A DNA stretch of 64,000 nucleotides, taken from assembly GCA_010093605.1 (NCBI GenBank), contig MU004184.1:2141615-2205614 (forward strand), given 5' to 3'. Made by a program: the position numbers and the translations under genes. The notes beneath the pieces were generated by a model that saw nothing but the letters and a program-made list of their open reading frames with translations, was not told the origin of the DNA and did not search any database. The DNA is from Lophium mytilinum (Eukaryota > Ascomycota > Dothideomycetes > Mytilinidiales > Mytilinidiaceae). Below, piece by piece: positions 1-10,187 of the stretch; position 1 is the stretch's first letter; each line of letters opens with the position of its first letter.

Positions 1-709
1 AGCAGTGGAAAAATGCGCGCAGATCTAGGACAACCGCTCTAAATCAAAGAACTTACCGACAAGAGACCTATGTGGTCCAACATTTCCGCGAGGAACCGGG
101 CTGTGTATGCGCCACGAGAAAATCCGAAGAAATATATATCATCGCCAGGAATATAATAGCGCATGAGGAACTACAAAGTATCAGCACATAATCAATTTGT
201 CTTCAACGGCTATGATTGATTTGAGGAAAGATGAAAGAGCTTACTCGATAGCCAGCCATTACATGTTCATCGAACGATGTCCCAACCGCAGAATCCTTGG
301 CCTTCGCATACCAAGACTTGAGGCGGTCAATGCGACTGGTGTGCGAATAAGACTTGGAAACCACATATGTGCCAATGCCAGGCTGGTAGTAGTGGAATTG
401 ACTCTCGTCATTGCGATCAAGCATCCGGTAGATTTTCAGGATATTGGAATCAGAGTCAGTTCCTGAGAACTTGTTCCCCGTCCCATCAAAACACAAGACG
501 AACTTCTTGCGCTTTCTATGGGGACCTGCTCTTGCGGGGACGAAGAATTCATTGGTTTCTGTGCCCGGACTGGCGTGCCTCTGTGAAGGGGCCTGGCTCG
601 TTGGCAGTAAAGAAGCCATTGGGCCTGCAGACAACAGTGGGAGTTTTGGGAGATAGATTTCTACAAGGAAGAGGAGAACAAAAGGTTGAATTGGGGTCGA
701 ACAATACAA
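1..709 (-). CDS. DUF2235 (Tle1-like) alpha/beta hydrolase, 5' part only
   Basis: This is the N-terminal part of a fungal DUF2235 protein, a family of alpha/beta hydrolases related to the Tle1 phospholipase catalytic domain; the natural substrate in fungi is unknown. Exon 1 is 709-245, the intron is 244-171 (GTAAGC...TTTGTAG), exon 2 is 170-57, and a GTAAGT donor at 56 starts another intron that runs towards the window edge. The joined protein shows the family's opening strand '[19 protein letters not shown]', then 'YYQPGIGTY', and in exon 2 the nucleophile elbow '[16 protein letters not shown]' with GxSxG serine. The start at 709 gives a hydrophobic leader. An internal Met at 619 (MASLLPTSQ) is an equally good start. 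The rest lies beyond base 1, so the remaining catalytic residues cannot be seen. The gene diverges from ppo, with 1.9 kb between them. Confidence 0.85.
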
Positions 710-2582
710 TTATCGAGAGCTAGCACGTGAAGGAGCGCCTGAGAGCTCTTGAGATCAGAGCCGGGTTCTCGATCACACGCATGCTCTAGCAACCAGTCGG
801 TATAGCAAGATGCACGCTAGAAGTACAGAAACACCCGCACAAGAGCTCCAGCTAAAGGTGACGACTGTGGCGGGGCTACTCGGTAGCTTTGCTCGACGCG
901 TGCGAGAGTCATGGTGATTGACAGAGAAACGCAGTACACACTAGCGCTGGCTGGTGGAGCTGTGATCTCGGACGAGTGGTGGTCACTCAACATTGCTGGC
1001 CGTTGGAAGCTTTGCTAGCCGTGCTCGGGCATGAACTGCAGCCAGCACAACAGTGGCGCGCTGTGCATCGTAGCCAGTTCGCGTTGCCGCCCGTACGCTG
1101 GTGAGCCGAAGCCAATGATGGAAGCTGGAGATATCTAGTAGCTCTGGAGGGTGGAATCATCGCCACCGATTCAGTTGCATGCAGGAGCATCAATAGCTCT
1201 GTGGAGCTGCAGCTCGGGTCAATGAGGGCGGATAGAACGGAGGAGGAGGTGAGGTTTTCTGCCAAGTGTGGAGTATACCTAGGGGGCCGGCCCGCCTACC
1301 GACGATCCACTCCTCATCCTCCGGCGCCACCATCGTACTATAGGTCTCCTACTCGCTGGAAGGGCATATGCACTCGCTTCTTCTATCTCCATCTGTCCCC
1401 AATTGGCCGTGAAAGCCCAAAAAGCAACCCCTGTCCCACTCCTGCGTCTGCTCTTCCCCCAATGCGGATACCCGACATCCTAGCCCTCGGCACTCATCTA
1501 CGAACTGTCTGTCCCAGGAGCCCTCCCTTCCTGCAGCTCCCGGAGACGATGCTCCACAAAGCTGGCAAGAGGCGGCACGGTGGTCTTGTGATATCCATCG
1601 GGATTCTCCACGCCGTGCAAGGTTCCCAGCGAACCGCTCTCGTGTGGCATGGGCGGGTGCATCCCAGCCTCTTCACCAAGATCGAGCCCCGCGGAATCGA
1701 TCAGCGCTAGCTCCTGCTTCGCGGTGTCCTCAGCCAGATCATCACTGCCCCAGTGCGCCCCTGCCATCGGTAAACAATGCGAGCTGGCCATTCGGAGCGA
1801 AGCTGAGAATGGCGGTCAGGCCCCTCCTCCCCAAGATCAACTGTCGCAGATCGTGACTCGTGAGGTTTGCTATCCATTCTGCCATTTTGACTTGAGAGCA
1901 TGTATGGAGCTCTCTCCGTCCTCCACATTTTGGGGATATGCGCACCCAATGCATGAAGAGCTGGCCAATCTCCACGGTGGATGACTCTGGCGGCCGCCTG
2001 GTTACGCTCCGACGCATATAATTGAAGCTTGCATCCGAAGCTGAGCTGTGTGTAGAGCTAGTGTGAGGGATGGACTATCACAAACATGCAGATACTTCGT
2101 GCAGCTAGTGCTGCAGAGCTTCACAGGACTTGTGCCTGTGTAGCAAATCCCAGGTCACTAATTCGCTAGAGAACATGCAGCTCCGCGTATCAGCCAGCCA
2201 CATTCCAAGGATCCATTTCATTTCCTGTCTCACCACCATTCGTTTTACTACTCTTTAGTACAGTTGCACGATCAATAGGCCAACAACTTCGTCTCGGTCG
2301 ATGATCTGCATATCAATACGTAGGCGGGCTGGAAATTGACTCCACCTCGTGGACCCACCAGGGTCGATGTCTCCACTCTCGATCCCATTTTGTCGGCAAT
2401 TCAAAGCGTGCGACGGTATTGGTTGGTGCTTTTTGCTTTCATATGCGACCAGAATTGCATGTTTTTCTAGCTACCTATCTCCTCTTCTCCTCCTTGAACC
2501 CCCGTAAATCCGCAAAGTCACCTCAAACGGCGGTGCCTGTTTCTTTCTATCATATTTCTATACTGTCAATTGACCATCAATC
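710..2582. other. Intergenic region between divergent DUF2235 and ppo genes
   Basis: I see no convincing gene in these 1.87 kb. Several frames are open for up to about 170 codons, but they show no family motif and no consistent splice sites. The last 300 bases are rich in pyrimidines (for example near 2470-2490) and end in an A/C-rich stretch just before the ppo start, which is typical of a fungal promoter and 5' leader. The region should hold the promoters of both flanking genes. Confidence 0.6.
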
Positions 2583-5500
2583 ATGCTACGAAGGTTCTCA
2601 AGCACGTTTCGCAAAGACAAGAAGAAAGAGAATGGCTATGTCAATGGCGAGACGAACGGTAATGGCGCCTCTGAGAAAACCTCGCGCCGGCAAAGTCAAC
2701 TACTGAAATCAGAGCAACCCGATCATTCCGCGAAGCGGGAGGAGGTCAGCGGGACCTTTGAGGAGTATGCGCAGGTTCTCCACGCAGCGCAGAGGCCTTT
2801 GCCTAGCCAGACAGGAGATGGCTCATACCTCAACAAGGACGAGCCAAGCGGCCTTTTGGCCGACATCAAGAACTTGGGTTTCAAGGACCTCAAAACTGTC
2901 AAGGAGCTTTTGGAATCCAAAGCGAAAGGGGAGCTCGTTGATGACAAAACATACATCATGGAGCGCGTAATTCAGGTAGATTGTGGAATCTTCTCTGTTG
3001 AGACTACACTAATATATTACAGCTAGTTGCTGGCCTACCCACTCTATCTAAGAACAGAGTGGAGCTGGTAAGCACTTCCTATGGAGCTACAAGGAAGGAA
3101 ATGCTGACCTTTGCAAGACGAATGCTTTTGTTGACGAGCTATGGAATTCCTTGCAACATCCGCCACTATCGTGAGACGATTTAGAAGTCCTTTGTCTAGT
3201 TTTTATACTGATTGGAATTAGATATCTGGGCGATAAGTTCGCTTACCGTCAAGCTGATGGGTCCAACAACGTGAGTTGCACCGCGCACGTGACGTCCGTG
3301 GCCATAGCTTACGTATTTAGAATATAATGTACCCCCATCTTGGTGCCGGTAAGTTATCATTCATGTCTTAAACCTATCTGTCACTCTAAGCGTGAGAAAA
3401 ACGGCATGCTTTTAAGCACGCTGTCTCATGTGTACACCTGTGTGCCACTGTTTGGAGCGCTTCAACAAGATTTCCAAATAGCCCAAGGTGAAGTGCCTTC
3501 ACCACGCTTCAACTACTAAAAAGATTTTGGAGAACGCCAAGTAGTGGTATACGCGCGTACATATCTAACGCTGCTTGTCAAGAAAGAGGGCTATTTAATG
3601 CTAATACTTTTCAGCAAATACACCTTACGCTCGTAGTGTCCTACCAAAAACAATATCCCCGGGAGCTCTCCCAGATCCTGGTCTGATCTTTGACGCCGTT
3701 TTTGCCCGCCACGACTTCACCGAACATCCGAACAAAGTTTCAAGCGTTTTGTTCTACTGGGCCTCGTTGATCATTCACGATCTGTTCCAGACCGATCACA
3801 GTGACATGAACAATTCACAGACGTCATCTTATCTAGATCTGTCTCCTCTCTACGGCGATACGCAAGAAGACCAGGACCAAATCCGGACGTTCAAAGACGG
3901 TAAGCTGAAGGCTGACTGCTTCTCCGAGCAGCGTATGCTTGGCTTTCCACCAGGATGCGGCGTCCTACTAATTATGTTTAATCGATTCCACAACTACGTC
4001 GTCGACCAGCTCGCAGCAATCAATGAAAACGGGCGTTTCAGCAAACCCAGGGACGGACTTCCAAAAGAAATGGCGGACAAAGCTTGGGCGAAGCATGACA
4101 ACGACTTGTTTCAAACTGGTCGCTTGGTCACTTGTGGCTTGTACATCAATATCACTCTTCTGGACTGTGAGTAATACTCCATCAAGTAAATTTATAAGAG
4201 GAATTGTGACTAACGTGCATTAAGACCTCCGCACTATTGTCAACCTTAATCGCAGCAACACTACATGGACTCTCGACCCACGGGTTGATATGGAAAAGTC
4301 CTTTGGGAAGGATGGTACGCCTAGAGGAGTTGGTAACCAGGTCTCTGCCGAGTTCAACTTGGTGTACCGCTGGCATTCGGCGACCAGTAAGAAGGATGAA
4401 GCATGGACTGAGAACATGTATCGCGAGATGTTCGGCAAGCCCGCAGAGGAGGTTCCAATGCACGAATTGATGATCGGCCTTGGAAAGTGGAATGCTAGTC
4501 TAGATAAAGACCCACAGAAACGGCCCTTTGCAAAGCTTCAGCGAGGTGCCGATGGCAAGTATAGCGACGACGAGCTGGTTGAAATCCTTTCTGATAGCAT
4601 TGAGGACTGTGCAGGGGTATTTCTACTGGAGTTTTTTCTTACATTATTGCATGCTAACATTTGATAGGCCTTTGGCGCCAACAATGTGCCCAAAGCTCTG
4701 CGAGCAGTCGAGATTCTGGGTATGATGCAGGCTCGAAAATGGGGGCTTGCTACTTTGAACGAATTCCGCAAGTTTTTCGGATTGAAGCCGCATGATACGT
4801 TTGAGAGCATCAACTCAGATCCTAAGGTTGCGGAGCAATTGCGCCACCTCTACGATCATCCAGACTATGTTGAGATGTGAGCTACATTTACATGAAATGC
4901 CTCGCAATATCTTGCTTATCGATGTCTTAGGTATCCCGGTCTTGTTGCAGAAGAAGCAAAGGTACCGATGGTTCCTGGTGTTGGTATTGCACCTACCTTC
5001 ACTATTTCCAGAGCCATCCTCTCCGATGCTGTGGTCTTGGTTCGCGGTGATCGATTCTATACGATTGACTACCACGCGAAGAATCTGACGAAGTAAATAC
5101 TCCAGTTCCTCTAATCTTATGATAGTTCTGACCAAATGTAGCTGGGGCTTCAATGAAGTCCAGTACGACCTGAACGTGGAGCAAGGATGTGTATTCGTAG
5201 GTGAAGCCATCACCTGACGCATAGCAGTACTGATCTGACTACAGTATAAACTCTTCCTTCGCTCGTTCCCGGCCCATTTCAAGCCGGACAGCATCTATGC
5301 TCACTTCCCTATGACAGTTCCGTCAGAGAATCGCAAGATTATGAAGACCCTCGGCCGAGAGAGTCACTACTCCTATGATCGTCCCCAATTCATCCCACCA
5401 CGTGTCAATCTCACGACGTACGTTGGCGCGAAGACTGTCCTTGACAACCAGAAAGTGTTCAAGGTTACGTGGGGAAAGACCACCGAAGAATTGATGGGCA

Positions 5501-6968
5501 AAGGCGGGGCTCATTTTATGCTGTAAGATCGTCTCTACTCCAGCACTGCGTATGGACGGTTATACTGACTTGTCTTGAAGTTCTGGAGACACTCCGCTTC
5601 ACGCAAAACAACGACAGACCATGGCCAAGTCACTGTACCGAGAGAACTGGCATCGTGATATCAAGAACTTCTACGAGCATATCACACTAAAGCTCCTGCA
5701 TGAAAAATCATTCAAGATTGCTGGTATTAATCATGTTGATATCACAAGAGAGTAAGTGTAGCCCCAGAGCTTCCGATCAAAAAGTTCGAAAGAAGCTAAA
5801 CTTCTGACAGCGTGGGCAACCTCGCCCACGTCCACTTCGCAGCAAATGTCTTCTCGCTACCCCTCAAGACGAAGGAGCACCCTCGTGGTGTGTTCACTGA
5901 ACACGAGATGTACATGGCCGTCGCAGTCATCTTCATCTGCATCTTCTTCGACATGGACCCGGCTAAGAGTTTCCCTCTCCACATGGGTGCTCGAGCCGTC
6001 GCGAAAGCACTCGGCAAGCTTGTTGAGGCCAACGTCAAAGCCGTCAGCTTAACCGGCTGGATCGCTGGAATCGTCGATGGCATCGCCCAGAACGAGTCAT
6101 ATCTGACCGACTACGGTGTGCACATGGTCCGACGCCTTCTCGAGTCTGGAATGGGCGCAGAAGAGGTGGCGTGGTCACAGATTCTGCCGGTTGCATGTGC
6201 TATGGTGCCGAACCAGGCTCAGGTGGTAAGGAGTTTTCATGACCTTGTTGTTAACCAGAGTGATGCTCACGACGGACACAGTTCACCCAAGCACTCGACT
6301 TCTACCTTTCTCCCCGTGGCTCCAAGTATCTCCCCGAAATCAACCGCCTCGCCAAACTCGACACCCCCGAAGCCGACGACGCCATCTTGCACTACTGCAT
6401 GGAAGGCATCCGGCTGAACGGCACATTTGGCTCCTACCGCGAAGCCGCCGCGGCGTGCACTGTCGACGATGGCGGCCGCGAGGTCACCGTCAAGGCTGGT
6501 GATAAAGTCTTTGTGTCCTTCGTCGGCGCTGCGAAAGACCCTGTCATGTTTCCGGATCCAGAGGAAGTCAAGGTGGACCGCCCAATGGAGAACTATATCC
6601 ATTATGGGGTAGGTCCGCATACTTGTCTGGGGAAGGATGCGAGTCGGGTGGCGCTGACGGCCATGTTGAAGACGGTGGGGAAGCTGGATGGATTGAGGAG
6701 GGCTCCGGGACCGAAGGGAGAGTTGAAGAAGATCCCGAGGTAAGTTTGCTATTCAGACGACTTGGATTAGAGGCGTACTGACTGTTGATAGACCTGGCGG
6801 GTTTTACGTCTACATGAAAGAAGACCATGGCTCTTACTTCCCTTTCCCACTCAGTAAGTCGAGCCATCTCCATACCTATAGCGTAGGTGCTAACGTACCA
6901 TAGCTATGCAAGTCAACTGGGACGGCGCATTGCCCCCTATTCCACCTATGCAGAAGGGTGCGAAGTAG
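2583..6968 (+). CDS. ppo: Psi factor producing oxygenase / linoleate diol synthase (heme dioxygenase-P450 fusion)
   Basis: The enzyme oxygenates linoleate to a hydroperoxide with its peroxidase-like half and isomerises this to a diol with its P450 half. In Aspergillus these oxylipins control sporulation. There are sixteen exons: 2583-2975, 3023-3067, 3118-3170, 3222-3270, 3321-3348, 3615-4166, 4225-4616, 4668-4876, 4931-5092, 5142-5196, 5245-5522, 5581-5751, 5811-6225, 6282-6739, 6792-6853, 6904-6968. They join in frame to 1128 aa, close to the family's usual length of about 1080-1130. Visible motifs are the distal His in 'IIHDLFQTD' (H244), 'YLDLSPLYGD', the catalytic Tyr and proximal His in 'YRWH' (Y421/H424), the I-helix 'PNQAQ', 'EGIR' as ExxR (975-978), and heme thiolate 'GPHTCLGKD' (C1049). 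Both halves look intact. Whether it is an 8,5-, 8,7- or other diol synthase cannot be told from the sequence. Intron 5 (3349-3614, 266 nt) carries a repeat element; the other introns are 47-59 nt. Confidence 0.96.
3394..3597 (+). mobile_element. Intron-resident MITE/introner-like element, copy A
   Basis: The element lies inside ppo intron 5. It has imperfect inverted arms: 'tgtacacctgtgtgccact' (3431-3449) faces a matching arm that reads, on the opposite strand, 'tgtacgcgcgtataccact' (from about 3569 down to 3551). The arms continue inward to about 3473 and 3522. Outer arms near 3400-3428 and 3573-3594 are weaker. The centre (about 3474-3500) resembles the centre of copies B and C, which fixes the same orientation for all three. 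Boundaries are approximate. Removing about 204 bp would leave an intron of about 62 nt, the normal size here, so insertion into an existing intron is the simplest reading. Confidence 0.7.
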
Positions 6969-7439
6969 ACGCAAGAGCTATAGAGGGGCTTAGAAAGGAT
7001 AAGATATACCCAGCAATGTGTCGCTCGCTATGTAACCTATTAGTCTGGTTAATTGTAGATTGATATCGGTCTGATAGGTACCTTTATGTAGTAATGTCAT
7101 TTTGTGGTGCAGATGTCTGGTATTTGAAGATGACGTGGCTACCGTTTCGTTTCAGTGTAACTTGGAACATGTTTTCGGGAGTGCGCAATGTGGATGATAT
7201 GTGTACTCTTTTGACGCTGTGTGGCTCCTCACGCAGCTGTAAATGAGTGTACGGATGTCTATAGCGAGACGTGGTGCAAGGGTAGAATTAACGAAGAAGG
7301 CTGTATAAGCTAATGCAGATAGCTAAAGCTAAACGATTAGGGTGAAAACATACTTCCGGATCATGCTGCTAAATGTTTGCCATGTTTTCGTCAGTGCACG
7401 TCTGACTCTGACCAAGATGAGTGCATAACAAGGTACTCC
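6969..7439. other. Convergent 3' region of ppo and the SnoaL-like gene
   Basis: This is 471 bp between two stop codons that face each other. It is AT-rich with several short A/T tracts that could serve polyadenylation on either strand. I see no gene in it. Confidence 0.6.
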
Positions 7440-8475
7440 TCATTTCTTCATAATGTCCTCGTCACCAATCCTCTTCATAAAACGCACCTCTCGCTTCTTG
7501 ATCAGCCACAAGCCTGAGGCTCCCGGCATTCCGGGCGCTTCTCCCTCACAGCAGATCAGCTCATCCATGTACTTCCCGTAAGCAGTGATGGCCTGGCCTT
7601 CGAAGTCCCCGTGCCCAAAATGTGAGCCAGTGAAGTACGTTTCTGCCGAGGCACTCTTGCCGTCGTCGTTGAATCTGATGATTTGGGTCGTGAGGGCGTG
7701 CTGTGTGACTACTGTGCCAAGTCTGCGTTGTTCAGGTCAGCCATCCGTATCAACTAATGTGAAGGTTACAATCCTCGTGTTTACACCTAGCTGCCACTAC
7801 TAGGAGGAGTGCTTCAACGAGTTTTCACGTAGTACAATGTGAGGAGTTCTCGATTTTCGAAAATGCATTGAAGCACCCCAAGAAGTGGCATACCCACGAC
7901 AGCTCGTTCTAAGAATTGTGTCGCTTTGCATTACGAATTAAATGACGCAACCCCATCCACCGCCTTTTGCAGTCGCTGAGGTGTATAAGTCGTAAAGCTT
8001 CATAAGCCGGGTCTAGCAGATCCGGAACGGAGCTACTCCGGTGACGTTATCAAATCGAGTCGATCTATCGCTTGCTCCCTAGGATCTTGAAGTCCTGGGA
8101 AACATCGGCGGGAGATTTTCCTACAATGTAGGTAGATCTACCTCGAGCATCGGCGCTTGACATAGATTCTTACAGTACCTGGTACATGCATCCCTGACCA
8201 AGCTGCATGTCGAGACAGAATCATCCTTGTACGTGTTGAAGCGTGCATGGAGGTCAGATAAAAGTGAAATAGATGCCTTACCTCGCACGGATCTTATTCT
8301 GGACGGCCTCAACGCCCTTCATTTGGCCGCCGGGAAATGGATAGACGGCGTCCACATCTGTTGTGAATACCTCAGTTAAACGCTCGAAGTCTTTGGTGTC
8401 GAGTGCCACGCAATACTGTGCTATCACGTTTTGGATGGCGAAGTGATCTCGAGGGTTGACTAATTGTCGGGACAT
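7440..8475 (-). CDS. SnoaL-like (NTF2-fold) small protein
   Basis: This is a 158-aa protein of the SnoaL-like NTF2-fold group, which includes polyketide cyclases, dehydratases and many fungal proteins of unknown role. Exon 1 is 8475-8282 and exon 2 is 7722-7440; the split codon AG|A joins them in frame. The N-terminal helix 'NVIAQYCVALDTKDFERL' followed by 'VFTTDVDAVYPFPGG' is the family's typical opening. 'TQHALTTQIIRFNDDGKSA' and 'AETYFTGSHFG' match the sheet that follows, and the end is 'GLWLIKKREVRFMKRIGD'. No signal peptide is visible. The intron is 559 nt, about ten times the local norm, and contains element copy B plus about 380 bp of other non-coding sequence. The gene converges on ppo and diverges from the MFS transporter. 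A function in the oxylipin pathway would be a guess. Confidence 0.85.
7777..7900 (+). mobile_element. Intron-resident MITE/introner-like element, copy B
   Basis: The inverted arms are 'ctgccactactagg' (7791-7804) continuing to 'gtgcttcaacgagttttcac' (7809-7828), against a right arm (7859-7900) that on the opposite strand reads 'atgccacttcttgg' and then 'gtgcttcaatgcattttc'. The arms and the centre match copies A and C in the same orientation. The host gene is on the minus strand, so this copy lies antisense to its host intron. Outer arms are not clear, so the copy may be truncated or older. Confidence 0.6.
8130..8143. repeat. Perfect 14-bp palindrome in the long SnoaL-gene intron
   Basis: The bases 'aggtagatctacct' equal their own reverse complement. 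The palindrome lies about 230 bp from element copy B within the same 559-nt intron. It could be a protein-binding site, a hairpin in the pre-mRNA or a chance event. Confidence 0.5.
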
Positions 8476-10187
8476 GATCTTAACGGGGGGGCTGGTTTGA
8501 ATCTAAGCGACCTTCAACAGATTGATTGATGCTGCGAGGATATGAAATGAGAGTCTAGAATTAGGAAGAAGATGACCGGTTGTAGGTAGCGTCATGTGAC
8601 CAAAGCATTACCCCGCGAATCAGGTGGGAAGATGAGGTCGGAGAACCAACCTACATTGCCTAGAATATGTAGGATTCTATCGACTCTCCTGCCCCTGACA
8701 CCCTGTATCGCTGCTGCTATCGACAAGGGTCAGTTCCGATCTGCCCCTGGATGTGCAGCTTTGTTATTCTAGTTCTTCTAGAACGGGGCTCTGCATCGAC
8801 CAGCTCCGTCCCAAAGCTTCAGCTCGTGCTGGACGAGGTTTCCTGCACGTCGAATTTGCACTTCGCTGCACTGCTTCTTCCGGGCCAGTCGTCTCATCGC
8901 GGCATCCCGTCCGTCCCGAGTACACTCTGAACTGCCTGTCTTGGCCGCTTGGGGGGGTGCAAGATCTTTGTGCGCTGACAGTATCACGCAGCATCCTTCA
9001 TCGGCCCTCCAGCATCCCTTCGTCGTCCAGCCTAGCCGTCAAGGAGGTCGCCGCCGGTTCAATATAGCGCTGGCATTGCATTTAGTCGGTGGCACGCTTG
9101 TCGACCTGGTGGCCGGATCCTGCGACAGCTGCGGAGGCAATGGGGGCAACTGGAGTATCACGAAAACGCCTTTCGGGTTATCAATGCACTCCGCCTCCTT
9201 GCTTATTCAGTCGGGTGCGTGCCTAACCTTCCTGTCAATGTTTCCGCCATCACGGCTCCCAATCACCATGTCTAAAGTTATGAATGTCTTCTGCTCCGAT
9301 TGTCCTGCCAAGGGCTTCACCCTATAGGGATTCCGAGGTAAGAACTCCGGGGCTGCAGGACCCCCATCTTCCGCTGCGGGTGGCGCTCGTTTGAATCACG
9401 GTAGCATCCCCAACGTTTGGTGCTTTCCTTGTGCGGCAACGGCTGCAGCGGTTGAGGCTTGCCAGCTCTCCAAGACCAAGGATCTTCTAAAGATCTCACT
9501 CTGAGACTCGCTGTTTTCTCCGGAGTGGCGTAGAGCACATACGTGTAGACCCCGGGGTCCCCGCACGCTGGCTGAGATCCCAAAACTAGTCTCAACTGCA
9601 TGGCGAGCACAAGATAGATGTCACCGGGAGCCTGATAGGTTTCGTTGGGCGGCCAAAGTTGCTTCCATCAGCCTTCCACTCTACTCGAAGAAGCCGTGCT
9701 ATCCGCGCGAATTTGAATCCAAGACAACGCAAGCCACCCGTTACTGTGTCCCTCCCTTTTTAGGAGCGGCGGGGCGCCATTGTACGCAGCCTCCTCCCAA
9801 CGTTGAGTCCAATGAGTCCCCGGAGTACGAGGGGCGGCCGTCTGTGCAAGCAGATGTCGCGGCCCCATGTCAAGGGCTCGCATCGCGAGATTTGATAGGC
9901 AGTCACTGTTTGCTTCCTGTCCAGCATGCGGCCGAGGCGAAGGAAGGCAGAGTTCGGACCATGATCACCGGCTCCTTGCTGCCAGCAAGGCTAGGGATCC
10001 CCTTGTGTCGCACAGGTATGCAGATAATCTCAGTGACCAGGTGGCCACGTTTCTTCGGCACCGTGCGCGGATATAAATGCAGGTAACCCAGGCAAGTATG
10101 CACGGGACAAACTTCACTATCCCTTCACGTCCATAGCCCTCACTCTTCTTCCATTCTCTACTCTCTTTCTCTGCACACCTCGAAGAT
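8476..10187. other. Divergent promoter region of the SnoaL-like and MFS genes
   Basis: I recognise no gene in these 1.7 kb. Frames of up to about 128 codons occur on both strands, but they have no family signature and overlap one another. The stretch at 8680-9900 is GC-richer than its surroundings. The last 120 bases carry a TATA box and a CT-rich leader for the transporter gene. Confidence 0.55.
10072..10187 (+). promoter_or_regulatory. Core promoter and CT-rich leader of the MFS transporter
   Basis: A TATAAA box lies at 10072-10077, followed by a pyrimidine-rich tract (about 10138-10172), then 'cgaagat' and the ATG at 10188. The spacing of about 110 nt from TATA to ATG and the CT-rich tract around the expected start of transcription are typical of strongly expressed or inducible filamentous-fungal genes. 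The exact start site is not visible. Confidence 0.5.

Noticed and set aside
1201-1984. Overlapping frames of 97-169 codons on both strands
   Set aside because: No conserved motif, no consistent exon chain and low-complexity Pro/Ser content.
2583-10187. A biosynthetic cluster of ppo, SnoaL-like protein and MFS transporter
   Set aside because: There is no backbone enzyme other than ppo, no cluster regulator, large spacers, and oxylipin synthesis needs no such partners. The shared repeat element does not imply shared function.
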